Assembly: GCA_032718475.1 (NCBI GenBank)
Contig: JAUCBJ010002423.1
Span: 1 to 31,654, forward strand
DNA length: 31,654 nt
Direction of reading: 5' to 3'
From: Nemertoderma westbladi
Lineage: Eukaryota; Xenacoelomorpha; Nemertodermatida; Nemertodermatidae
The position numbers and the translations under genes were made by a program. The notes under the pieces were generated by a model, which saw nothing but the letters and a program-made list of their open reading frames with translations, was not told where the DNA came from and ran no database searches. This document shows positions 9,808 through 20,548 of the stretch, in pieces; positions within the stretch are counted from its first letter, which is position 1, and each line of letters opens with the position of its first letter.

Positions 9808-10214
9808 TACTGCGTAGATTATATTCCTATAAACCACCTGGCTTCGCATATTGAACGTGCGATTGGAAATAAGTTCGTGCTACCTTCCGTGGGTGGTAGA
9901 TGTCGCGGTTATGTATTGGTGGGTGGGAAGGGTGGGGGGGGGGGGTGGGGTGGGGGTGGGGTGGGGTGGGGTGGGGTGGGGTGGGGTGGGGTGGGGGGTG
10001 GGGTGGGGTGGGGTGGGGTGGGGTGGGGTGGGGGTGCAGATTTAAAGGGCTGAACACGTACTGTCCCTCTTTTTTTGATTGATTGGCGGTGTGGTTAAAT
10101 TTCTAAATTTTACTAATTTATAAAGCTAAATACTGATTTTGTGATACAGTCGCTCGATATTAATTTGTATCTCATAACTGGGCCTCGTGCTGCGCGAAGG
10201 CCCCACGAACGTGT
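9808..10214 (+). repeat. Interspersed repeat module X, copy 2
   Basis: Second copy of the module at 8668-8964. It differs mainly by the expanded GGGGT tract in its core and about 25 extra bases near 10110. It ends with the same motif TCGTGCTGCGCGAAGGCC and CCACGAACGTG, but here without a following TCGTTCTG module, which supports this motif as a true end. Confidence 0.88.
9931..10034 (+). repeat. (GGGGT)n tract, potential G-quadruplex
   Basis: About 100 bases made only of G and T, starting with a G12 run and continuing as GGGGT units with occasional longer runs. It contains many closely spaced G4 runs, well over the four needed for an intramolecular G-quadruplex. It replaces the G16 tract of the sister copy. 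The open frames read through it (Gly-Trp-Val or Pro-His-Thr repeats) are not genes. Confidence 0.92.
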
Positions 10215-10943
10215 TAGCTTTGGTCGACACACCATGGGATTATGGGCTATTTTTATAATCATTGTTTACCGTAATTGTTCTACCATGACAACATCGTGTG
10301 TCGGTAGTAATTGACACGCAATTAGACCGATTTCTATACTACAGTACTTGTTGAATTCCATTTTAAATTACTTGTTTTCCTGAGAATAATAATAATGAAG
10401 AACGATGTAATAAATAAATCAAAGTTTTCCCTTGGCCAGTTCTTGCCTGAACCCAACCCGAACTATACCCCAGTGATTATCTCTTATTAGGTGATGGTGC
10501 ATATATATAGTTTATACTGTGCTTTAATTAAATTCATTAATATGATATACGCATTTACTATGTCTGTTGTGTAAAGTTTTGGAGAAAAAAAAATATTATT
10601 GATAATTCTGATAATTCAACTTTTAATCAGCATGTTCCACAAAGTCTAAAGATATAGATTTACTTTCAGTATTCCGTCCGATAGACCGCGCAACGCTTCA
10701 GAGAGGTTCGTTACAGCTTTACGAAGTACATGAGATTGGTTGAAATAATGATACAATAAACTGTTCTCTTCAAGCCTTATATCCCAGCTCTCTATAAGAC
10801 TAAGTATTATAATTCGTACGAATTAGAATTCATTGTGTGAATTCCAATTATAATGAAATAAAAATCGAATAAAAATACCAAATTGTTTTGGTCTTCCCCG
10901 TACTGACGGTTATGTACTCGTACTGATCAATGGCTGATCAATT
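10215..10943. other. Noncoding gap before the minisatellite
   Basis: AT-rich DNA without a supported gene. Imperfect AATTC-rich inverted repeats occur near 10815-10850. Confidence 0.5.
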
Positions 10944-13869
10944 GTTACAATAGAGTGCGAACTTTGTTACAATAGAGTGCGAACATTGTTCCAATAGAGT
11001 GCGAACTTTGTTCCAATAGAGTGCGAACTTTGTTACAATAGAGTGCGAACTTTGTTCCAATAGTATGCGAACTTTGTTACAATAGAGTGCGAACTTTGTT
11101 GCAATAGAGTGCGAACTTTGTTCCAATAGAGTGCGAACTTTGTTCCAATAGAGTGCGAACTTTGTTGCAATAGAGTGCGAACTTTGTTCCAATAGAGTGC
11201 GAACTTTGTTGCAATAGAGTGCGAACTTTGTTCCAATAGAGTGCGAACTTTGTTCCAATAGTATGCGAACTTTGTTGCAATAGAGTGCGAACTTTGTTCC
11301 AATAGAGTGCGAACTTTGTTGCAATAGAGTGCGAACTTTGTTCCAATAGAGTGCGAACTTTGTTGCAATAGAGTGCGAACTTTGTTCCAATAGAGTGCGA
11401 ACTTTGTTGCAATAGAGTGCGAACTTTGTTCCAATAGAGTGCGAACTTTGTTCCAATAGTATGCGAACTTTGTTCCAATAGAGTGCGAACTTTGTTCCTA
11501 TAGTATGCGAACTTTGTTCCAATAGAGTGCGAACTTTGTTGCAATAGAGTGCGAACTTTGTTGCAATAGAGTGCGAACTTTGTTCCAATAGTATGCGAAC
11601 TTTGTTCCAATAGAGTGCGAACTTTGTTGCAATAGAGTGCGAACTTTGTTACAATAGAGTGCGAACTTTGTTGCAATAGAGTGCGAACTTTGTTGCAATA
11701 GAGTGCGAACTTTGTTCCTATAGTATGCGAACTTTGTTCCAATAGAGTGCGAACTTTGTTGCAATAGAGTGCGAACTTTGTTGCAATAGAGTGCGAACTT
11801 TGTTCCAATAGTATGCGAACTTTGTTACAATAGAGTGCGAACTTTGTTGCAATAGAGTGCGAACTTTGTTGCAATAGAGTGCGAACTTTGTTGCAATAGA
11901 GTGCGAACTTTGTTCCAATAGTATGCGAACTTTGTTCCAATAGAGTGCGAACTTTGTTGCAATAGAGTGCGAACTTTGTTGCAATAGAGTGCGAACTTTG
12001 TTCCAATAGTATGCGAACTTTGTTACAATAGAGTGCGAACTTTGTTGCAATAGAGTGCGAACTTTGTTACAATAGAGTGCGAACTTTGTTGCAATAGAGT
12101 GCGAACTTTGTTGCAATAGAGTGCGAACTTTGTTGCAATAGAGTGCGAACTTTGTTCCAATAGTATGCGAACTTTGTTACAATAGAGTGCGAACTTTGTT
12201 ACAATAGAGTGCGAACTTTGTTACAATAGAGTGCGAACTTTGTTACAATAGAGTGCGAACTTTGTTGCAATAGAGTGCGAACTTTGTTCCAATAGTATGC
12301 GAACTTTGTTACAATAGAGTGCGAACTTTGTTGCAATAGAGTGCGAACTTTGTTGCAATAGAGTGCGAACTTTGTTCCAATAGTATGCGAACTTTGTTGC
12401 AATAGAGTGCGAACTTTGTTGCAATAGAGTGCGAACTTTGTTGCAATAGAGTGCGAACTTTGTTCCAATAGTATGCGAACTTTGTTACAATAGAGTGCGA
12501 ACTTTGTTCCAATAGTATGCGAACTTTGTTGCAATAGAGTGCGAACTTTGTTGCAATAGAGTGCGAACTTTGTTGCAATAGAGTGCGAACTTTGTTCCAA
12601 TAGTATGCGAACTTTGTTACAATAGAGTGCGAACTTTGTTCCAATAGTATGCGAACTTTGTTCCAATAGAGTGCGAACTTTGTTGCAATAGAGTGCGAAC
12701 TTTGTTGCAATAGAGTGCGAACTTTGTTCCTATAGTATGCGAACTTTGTTCCAATAGAGTGCGAACTTTGTTGCAATAGAGTGCGAACTTTGTTGCAATA
12801 GAGTGCGAACTTTGTTCCAATAGTATGCGAACTTTGTTACAATAGAGTGCGAACTTTGTTGCAATAGAGTGCGAACTTTGTTGCAATAGAGTGCGAACTT
12901 TGTTGCAATAGAGTGCGAACTTTGTTCCAATAGTATGCGAACTTTGTTCCAATAGAGTGCGAACTTTGTTGCAATAGAGTGCGAACTTTGTTGCAATAGA
13001 GTGCGAACTTTGTTCCAATAGTATGCGAACTTTGTTACAATAGAGTGCGAACTTTGTTGCAATAGAGTGCGAACTTTGTTACAATAGAGTGCGAACTTTG
13101 TTGCAATAGAGTGCGAACTTTGTTGCAATAGAGTGCGAACTTTGTTGCAATAGAGTGCGAACTTTGTTCCAATAGTATGCGAACTTTGTTACAATAGAGT
13201 GCGAACTTTGTTACAATAGAGTGCGAACTTTGTTACAATAGAGTGCGAACTTTGTTACAATAGAGTGCGAACTTTGTTGCAATAGAGTGCGAACTTTGTT
13301 CCAATAGTATGCGAACTTTGTTACAATAGAGTGCGAACTTTGTTGCAATAGAGTGCGAACTTTGTTGCAATAGAGTGCGAACTTTGTTCCAATAGTATGC
13401 GAACTTTGTTGCAATAGAGTGCGAACTTTGTTGCAATAGAGTGCGAACTTTGTTGCAATAGAGTGCGAACTTTGTTCCAATAGTATGCGAACTTTGTTAC
13501 AATAGAGTGCGAACTTTGTTCCAATAGTATGCGAACTTTGTTGCAATAGAGTGCGAACTTTGTTGCAATAGAGTGCGAACTTTGTTGCAATAGAGTGCGA
13601 ACTTTGTTCCAATAGTATGCGAACTTTGTTACAATAGAGTGCGAACTTTGTTCCAATAGTATGCGAACTTTGTTCCAATAGAGTGCGAACTTTGTTGCAA
13701 TAGAGTGCGAACTTTGTTGCAATAGAGTGCGAACTTTGTTCCAATAGTATGCGAACTTTGTTCCAATAGAGTTCGAACTTTGTTACAATAGAGTGCGAAC
13801 ATTGTTCCAATAGTATGCGAACTTTGTTACAATAGAGTACAAACATTGTTCCAATAGTATGCGAACTTT
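10944..13869. repeat. 22-bp minisatellite, 133 units, with 46-unit higher-order repeat
   Basis: The unit is GTTSCAATAGAGTGCGAACTTT (fourth base A, G or C), and every unit start that I checked falls on the same 22-bp register from 10944 to 13869, with no indels. Variants differ at base 4 and at GAG versus TAT (always with C at base 4); a rarer CCTATAGTAT type starts at 11494, 11714 and 12726. Read as a string of variants, units 35-80 (11714-12725) and 81-126 (12726-13737) are the same 46-letter pattern, a 1012-bp block duplicated in tandem. Units 10-22 mostly alternate G and C types, a 44-bp dimer. The minus strand has no stop in any frame of the unit, so long frames with a 22-residue period appear. 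They are by-products, not supported genes. Degenerate copies follow to about 13965. Confidence 0.97.
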
Positions 13870-15052
13870 GTTCGAACATTGTTCCAATGACTAAGTTAGC
13901 ATCCTATTGGATAAAGTCCCATATATTGGAACAGAGATCGCATATCTTGGAACCAGTTTACCTTGTTATTTTATCCTGGAGGGGGATGGATTTTGATTCC
14001 CTTGAAAGCCACCAACACCCACCCACCCCCCCCCCCCCCCCCCTTGTCTGAAAATATGTTCGTGGTTTAAAGTAGGATTACAGAGGACTACTCGAGGTAA
14101 TGAATGCACCCTACAGTAACACCTTGGGCCAAGAAGAGCCAGAGCCGTAGCGATCCCTTCTGGCGCCTTGGAAAACCTTGGAAAAGGTATCGCGGTACGA
14201 CAGGTATTACACGACGTGGGAACGTCATCAGATAATTCCGATCTGGTAGTCTCTGCATTGAGTTATAGCTCTGGGGCGTGGATTTGTAATTATTTTAAAC
14301 AGTGTAACTATATAAATAGTAGGGCCTACACTGCAGTATATTATACAGTAGTCTCATTATTATTCGCGGCCCCAATTTTGAAATTAACACATTTAAAGCA
14401 GGTATACTTTTTAAAGTATTGTGGATTATTTCACACATATTATATTAGGCCTACCATTATTGGTTGTTGTCAACGGTTGCCACGTAACCGTGAAAAAGAG
14501 TTTGGCCTGCATTTCGATATTACAGTAGGTTAAGGCAAGATGCAAGAAGTGTCGTCGGCATACTGTATTAGCTCTAGGTATATGTTTGAAGTAATTATGT
14601 TTTTTTTAAAGGTAAAGATTTTCAATGTACTGAAGTACTGTACTTTATTAAATGGATTATTAACAACTTTACTAAATTGACAACTTTATTAATAACTGAA
14701 GTACTATAAAAACATAATTATCGAACCTACGAAAATGGGATGCTTTTATTGTAACAATTAGAGTGGTTGCAATTAAATTAATTTACTATTATTTGTTTTG
14801 GTGGTTTTTTTAGGCAGACTACCGGTACTTCTCTTTACATCTTCACATAATGTCTATTTAACTGCTAATTTTGTAAATTAATAGTAATTAATAGTTATTT
14901 ATTATTATTATTGGTAATAAAATTACCTTTTTAAGTCCCCATCGTGATAAGTAAAAGTATTCAATTAGTATTAATTAATTATACCCTATACTCAAAGTAA
15001 TATCGTAAACCCGAAAAATAAACCTGATTTCAAATGTGACTAAGAGGTTAAA
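13870..15052. other. Noncoding gap: decayed array edge, C18 run, AT-rich DNA
   Basis: The first 100 bp contain decayed pieces of the 22-bp unit (TTGTTCCAATGAC, ATATTGGAAC, TCTTGGAACC). A C18 run lies at 14026-14043. An open frame at 14168-14533 starts only with TTG and shows no domain. The region just upstream of 15053 should carry the promoter and 5' UTR of CCDC89 copy B, but I see no clear TATA or initiator. Confidence 0.5.
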
Positions 15053-16856
15053 ATGGACCAATATGACGTCACAAACACTGTGGACGCTGATGAGTTGGTC
15101 GATAGACTGAGGAATCTCGAGGAACTCGACAAGGGAGATGTTGGCAGACTTAGGAGTAGAGTGGAGGACCAGAGCCACCTTATATGTTTGTTAAAACGAC
15201 GGGCTGATGAGTTAATGATGAGATACAAAGGGGTTGATTCTGTTAATGGGGAATTAAATGATCGTATTGATGTTAGTATTTGTTGGGGTTGGTTGATCAT
15301 CGGTTAATCTGGGGTAGAAGGATGGGCTGGAAAGACTTAGCAATTTTTCACCCCAGAAGGAAGGCCTTCTTAACTTGGATGACAAAAATTAAAGGCATAA
15401 TAAACATGAATCAAAATTATTATAAATACAGATGTAACTACACAGTTAATTACGGTTGTATTATCTGCGCAGTAAGTTGGGGAGAGTAAGGAAGGTTGAA
15501 CCAAAATTTACAAAAAAATAATTTAATATCTTCCACATCGTAGCTTCAGGCTGAAATTGCTCAAATACCTAAAACAATCTATTCCGCATCTATTGGAATA
15601 CATATTAAGGTGATAAAATCATGTACAGTATTATATGAGAAATACCTAATTAATTAAATTAATAATTTATAATTTAATAATAAATTAATAATTAAATACC
15701 TAATTTTGAAGCAGAATAATTTCTCCACCGGAAAAGTAGGCCTATTACATTTATTGGCGGAATGCCAAATCAATTAAATGGGAGGGATCTAAAACAGGGG
15801 GTATCCGTTCTATAAAACAGGTTGCAAAAGTATACTTTCCTTCATAGCAAAAGAGCATGTAGGCTAGAGTTGGACTAAATACAACAGTAGGTGCAGTTTG
15901 TAATTGTCTTTCTAGTGCTGTATCCATGGAAACGCCAAACACAAGCGTTCTCCTTTAAATCGCACTGATTCACCCCTCCTCGTGGTTCAACCCTCCCTGC
16001 TATCCCCTACCTGGTGTTTAATAATTAATTATTGCATATAAATATTATGATATATAATATTTTATTTCTGCTTTTTAGGAATTAGAAGAGGAGATTGTAA
16101 GAAAAGAAAAAGTCAACGAAATGCTGAATAAAAGATTTAACGAACTCTCTTATAACCACGAGTAAATGATAAAAATTAAGAACGAATATAAACAGAGAAA
16201 TAAAGATTTAGTTGAAGAAAATAATCGGTTGAAAATAGAAAATAAAAATGCACTAAATCCAGTAATACTGGAATATAAAGAAATTATAGAAAACCTAACT
16301 GATAAATTATCGTGTGTAATTAATGAAAACGCGAATTTAAAGAAATCTTTGGAAAAATTTCGTTTAGGTTTAGAAGATCAAGTTGTAAAAAATTCAAACG
16401 ATTTTCAACAATTATCTATTAAATTATGTGACTTGGAGTCACGGCGGCGCTGTTGCAATGATGAAATAGAAAAGTTGAAAGAACAGAAACTAAAGAAAGA
16501 CAGGAGATTTAATGAATGAATTGGAGAAACTTGTAGAGGAGAGAAATGGTTTACGAGAAATGTGTTTAATGAGAGGAAAAACATTGGAACAAAGGCAAAA
16601 AGAGATTCAAGTACTGAAGGAAGATTTGAGACAAACTAAAGTTAGTCTGAAAGATGCTGAGGAACGGTTCTCAAAAGAGCGGGAGGCTGTGGATGGTAAT
16701 CTTAGAGTGAATAAGTTGAAGGCGGAGTTGGAAGATGTTTCCGGTAATTTAGTTGAGTCGGATTCTCGATACAATTCATATCGGATTTACGCGGAAGAAT
16801 TATTAAAGAAGGAACGGAATTTAAATTCGAGGTTGAGACATATGAATGATTGTTAA
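15053..16856 (+). pseudogene. CCDC89: CCDC89-like gene, copy B: intact first exon, broken second exon
   Basis: Exon 1 (15053-15271) encodes 73 residues from ATG and contains the family landmark RLRSRVEDQSHLICLLKRRA. It ends ...NDRID before a GTTAGT donor. Exon 2 (16079-16856) begins after TTTTTAG in the same phase and continues the coiled coil. Compared with copy A it has TAA at 16163-16165 in place of GAA, which would end the protein at about 101 residues. It also has one extra G near 16503 (GACAGGAGATTT versus GACAGAGATTT), shifting the rest. Other differences are single substitutions, so decay is recent. The pair shows that the gene has two coding exons with a phase-0 intron. A spliced transcript could still be made and might encode the short N-terminal fragment. 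The two lesions could be assembly errors, but two independent ones in one copy make this less likely. Confidence 0.85.
15479..16007. mobile_element. Inverted-repeat-bounded element in CCDC89 copy B intron
   Basis: Same outer inverted repeats as at 132-156 and 1264-1288, here at 15479-15503 and 15983-16007, but only 529 bp apart because the inner block is absent. The filler at about 15645-15697 consists of TTAATTAA-type AT sequence. Confidence 0.5.
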
Positions 16857-17071
16857 GGATGAATCCAAGTGATGGTGGGGTTTTTTATCGAGGTTGAGAC
16901 ATATGAATGATTGTTAAGGATGAATCCAAGTGTTGGTGGGGTTTTTTATCGAGGTTGAGACATATGAATGATTGTTAAGGATGAATCCAAGTGTTGGTGG
17001 GTTTTTTTATCGAGGTTGAGACATATGAATGATTGTTAAGGATGAATCCAAGTGTTGGTGGGGTTTTTTAT
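16828..17071 (+). repeat. 61-bp tandem repeat (x4) spanning the CCDC89 copy B stop codon
   Basis: Units begin CGAGGTTGAGACATATGAAT at 16828, 16889, 16950 and 17011. Each unit holds the last coding codons, the stop and about 35 bp of 3' UTR. Copy A has one unit. Variation among units is a few bases in the T run and one G/T change, so the expansion is young. It does not extend the reading frame, because the first unit already contains the stop. Confidence 0.95.
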
Positions 17072-17086
17072 AGAGATGAGTTCTGT

Positions 17087-17096
17087 AATAAATAAA
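17087..17096 (+). promoter_or_regulatory. Polyadenylation signals of CCDC89 copy B
   Basis: Two overlapping AATAAA hexamers equivalent to 2228-2237 in copy A, displaced from the stop by the 61-bp repeat expansion. Confidence 0.5.
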
Positions 17097-18065
17097 GTGC
17101 TGTATGTCAGTTAGGCAGTGTGTAATTTTATTAGATAATTAAAACATTTATTGGATTGAATATAATATATATTTATTATGTTAAACTGTATTATATTCAG
17201 TATATATACTTATTTTATTATAACATTACTGTATTATATTCATCATAAAGTATACTTATATGTATTACAGCAATATATCCTGTATTATATTCAGTTTATA
17301 ATATACTTAATTGATAATAATAGCGAGGTTATTATGTCAGTGTGGGTTGCTCAGATGCCATCATTTATTGACGGAAGCAAATAATTCTCCCAATTGATTC
17401 TCACTACTACAGTCTACAATACGTACACAGACGTTATGGGACACCCTGGTATGATTGTAGCTGTTAGCTGATGCCTCACTGATCTGATACAGGAAGACTC
17501 CAGATTTGTATATAACATAAATTATCTCCCCCGGAACAGTCAGCGGAAGCGTCACTTAAGCGGGCGACACGCTTCAGCCCTTTGATGTGGGAAAAACCTA
17601 CATTCATCTTTATTTTATACATTTACAGTATTACGACCCGACTCTGACCTACTTCACCCGGACTTACTCCATCACAACCTACTCACTTTGAGTTACTTCC
17701 ATGGCCTGCTAACCGGTCGTCCACGGGAACGTCTACAGTACCTTGTATTGGTTGTCAGAAAAGTGGATCTGGTATGACCAGACCACGTCATACCGTTGCA
17801 ACGTATCGTCTCAATCCCTCGAGACCCATCCGGAAATCCCTCAATTTACTAGAAGTCGTCAACGTTCATTAGCAGATTATTATCGATGGTGATCAAGTTT
17901 CCATTAAAATTAATAAAGGAGTGGTACTCCCAAAAATTTCAAAATTGTACAAAGATTTAAAATCAGAAAACGGCTAAGCGAAATATATTTTAGTTCTCAA
18001 GTTATCGCCTTATTCCGTGTGCCAATCTATCCGCTATGAATGGTACGATCGACTTCAAAACTGAC

Positions 18066-18534
18066 GAAATAAATGAAGTTCCACGAAAACCCCCAGAATG
18101 ATAATTGTATGTTTTATTATATTTTGACTGACAGACAGACTGTCAGATTGGCAAACTGAAAGTGAGCCATAATTCCATGAATCCGCTAAACATGTAAATA
18201 TCCAAAAGCAAACATTTTAGCTCAATGGTGTGCTTTATTATGTTGATGTATACATAAACAAACAGAGGCAGAGACCGACATACAGGCAGAATTAATTACA
18301 CCAATCATTAAAACTGACGTCAAATATGAAATAACTGACCTTGAAAACTCCTACATATAATGATATTTTTAGTAAGACGGTGGTGTGCCTCTTCAGCATT
18401 TAGTGCCTAAATTATTAGCCAACATTCTTAAATATTGAATGGGAGAATCTTTAGGCTCGTTAAGCCAAGGAATGCAAATATTGACAGACCACCGGCTTTG
18501 TGAGGGAAGATATAAACTTAAGCCCTCTACCACA
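18066..18534. other. Noncoding gap before retrotransposon fragment
   Basis: Unique AT-rich sequence after the end of duplication B. It includes a short run of GACAGACAGACTGTCAG. No gene is seen. The 5' part of the retrotransposon may be here in unrecognisable form. Confidence 0.4.
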
Positions 18535-19605
18535 TTTTCCTACATGATACGGTAGAAACCATTTATGTGGCTATAAAACCATCGCATTGGCCACTCACCA
18601 TTCCTGATTCCTGATGAAATTATTGCAGCAATCAGATCAGTATACGATGGTTCGACAACATTTGTGTCTACTGTTGACGGTGACACAGAACCATTTGAAG
18701 TATTATGGGGCGTCCTCCAGGGAGACACACTTGCACCATTCTGGTTCATAATTGTTGTTGACTATGTTCTACGCATGTCCTTAGATCATCATAATGATGA
18801 TGGGGTGATGATAACTCCACCTACTGGCTCCAGAAGTCGAGGAAATCCTGCCAAGTACCTAACTGATCTAGACTTTGCTGATGACTTAGGAGTACTCTCA
18901 GAATCACTAGAGGGAGCCCAACGGCTCCTCAGCTCATTAGAACATGCTGCTTCTAGTGTTGGTCTTTTTATTAACTCCAGAAAGACCAAAATTTTGACAG
19001 TTAACTTTGAAAGTCTTCAGCAAGTCTCTGATCGGATGAGCATAAGCTCAAAAGATGGTATGCTTGAGCATGTGGATGACTTTTGTTACCTGGGATCATG
19101 GATCCGAAAGTCAGGTGAGGAGGACCTTCGAATACGTAAGGGAAAGGCATGGGCAGCCTTGAATAGGCTTTCCAGGATTTGGAAGTCACCGAGAATTAAT
19201 CGGAAACTTAAGGTCCGATTATTTAGAGCAGCAGTAGTTCCAGTACTCCTCTATGGGACTCCATGCTGGGCTCTAACTGCTGAGGACACCAAATCTCTGG
19301 ATGGCACATTCACAAGAATGCTACGCCGAGTTCATTGTGTCAAGTACAATGCACACATCTCCAACCAGACACTATATAACATTGGAGGTGTCTCATTGGT
19401 TCCCCCAAGCTTGACACTAGAACAAAAGCGCCTCCGCTTTGCAGGACATTGCTTTCGCCGTGAGGACCAGCCAGTGCATAATCTTGTACTTTGGCAGCCC
19501 CATGGAGTGAATAAGCATGGTGGACAGCCCATGACTTTCTTGAGACGCTAGTCAGTTCAGTACTGGTAGTTCTAATGATTACAGGATTATTGTCATCTAC
19601 TGATC
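18535..19605 (+). mobile_element. Non-LTR retrotransposon fragment, C-terminal half of reverse transcriptase (decayed)
   Basis: The open part (about 18577-19551) encodes IPDEIIAAIRSVYDG, then GVLQGDTLAPF, then the catalytic FADD block (LTDLDFADDLGVL), then GLFINSRKTKIL, and a C-terminal region with a YGTPCWAL block and EQKRLRFAGH. This order is typical of LINE-type reverse transcriptases (palm and thumb plus C-terminal region). The endonuclease and finger regions are missing. Recognisable sequence continues upstream in frame to about 18535, through stops at the TAG and TAA near 18553 and 18574. After the stop at 19549-19551 it continues in a +1-shifted frame for about 50 bp. So it is 5' truncated and inactive. 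The GVLQGDTLAPF spelling occurs in several LINE clades, and I do not assign one. Confidence 0.88.
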
Positions 19606-20548
19606 TAGGTAGGCCTGAGCGCCCGACTACCCGAAGGGCTGTTAACAGGCTGACAGGTTAATGGCAATAGCTGAATAGGCCTAATCATATAATGTCCAGA
19701 TGTCAGAAATTCAGTTAAATTTCTTAGATTATGAATTAGGCCAGTAGGCTGTTGTCTGGTTGTTCAGTTGTTCTTGTTAGGGTTACAGGTTAGGCAGGGT
19801 TACCTTACATGACAGTTTTAATTATGGTTGAGGTGAGGCTGGACTGCTGGAGGCCGCCCCGCCACAGGCAGACAGGCCACAACTGTAACCAACGAGTCCA
19901 TACAGTACAGCAGTAGGCCTATAAAAATCCATGACTGACCACTGACAGACTGACTGCACTGGCAGACTAGAGGGCCCTGACTGCCTGAAACCGATAATTA
20001 CCAAGGTCAGAAGCTGCCAAGGATTAAATAGGCCCTACATCTGTACATACTGACATTAATCAGGAAATAATACAGCAGTACAGTAATACCGGTACTGTAA
20101 TAGACAGATAGACTAGGCCTAGCCTGCTAGCACTGCACACTGTAGCTGTAGCAGACTAGCAACTAGGCCTACGCACGCCTAATAACCCTGTAACCACAAC
20201 CTGACAACCGGATGTCTTTCTGTCTATGTCTGTAGGCCTAGGCCCTATGTTTTATTCTGTTATTCTGTATTCAGTTATTCTGTTATTGACTGATTGTACA
20301 TTAGCCAGTTAGCCTTAGGCCCTACTGCCTGCAGGCCTGACTGCATACCGGTACTGCCTGACTGCATTATTCATGTAGGCCTATTCAGTTATTAGGCAAT
20401 TCTGCAGTTTGTAGTTTTGTGTTGGTATTTTTCAATTCTTTTTATTAAATTTTGTAACCAATTGATTGGGAAAATTGAATATTCCTTACAGCCTTGAGCC
20501 TTACAATAACTGAATTAGACGCGCCGGAAACAATTATTAATCATCACA
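19606..20548. other. AGGCCT-rich sequence upstream of ERM gene
   Basis: This stretch is dense in the palindrome AGGCCT, often within TAGGCCTA (for example near 19611, 19676, 19913, 20116, 20166, 20235, 20376), and in CTGACTG/GACAGACTG words. It should include the promoter and 5' UTR of the ERM gene at its right end, but no TATA box is evident. The short open frames here are not supported. Confidence 0.5.

Larger units (their letters stand above)
15339..18065 (+). repeat. Segmental duplication, copy B
   Basis: Direct-orientation partner of 1-3315, offset by about 15.3 kb at the left end. Relative to A it has 12 extra bases near 15404, lacks about 700 bp of intron (replaced by an AT-only filler at about 15645-15697), carries three extra 61-bp units after the stop codon, and lacks a longer stretch near 17690. 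It overlaps the pseudogene listed separately. Homology probably extends left to exon 1, beyond what copy A shows in this window. Confidence 0.95.

Noticed and set aside
9931-10034. Interstitial telomere
   Set aside because: GGGGT is not the TTAGGG-type metazoan telomere repeat, and the tract sits inside an interspersed repeat with a G16 sister.
9851-10082. Open frames encoding Gly-Trp-Val or Pro-His-Thr repeats
   Set aside because: They arise only from translating the GGGGT tract and lie inside a noncoding interspersed repeat.
10944-13869. CRISPR-like direct repeat array
   Set aside because: Units are strictly head to tail with no spacers, in an intron-bearing eukaryotic context without cas genes. 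It is a minisatellite.
14168-14533. 121-codon frame upstream of CCDC89 copy B
   Set aside because: TTG start, no recognisable domain and AT-rich composition without codon bias. Likely chance.
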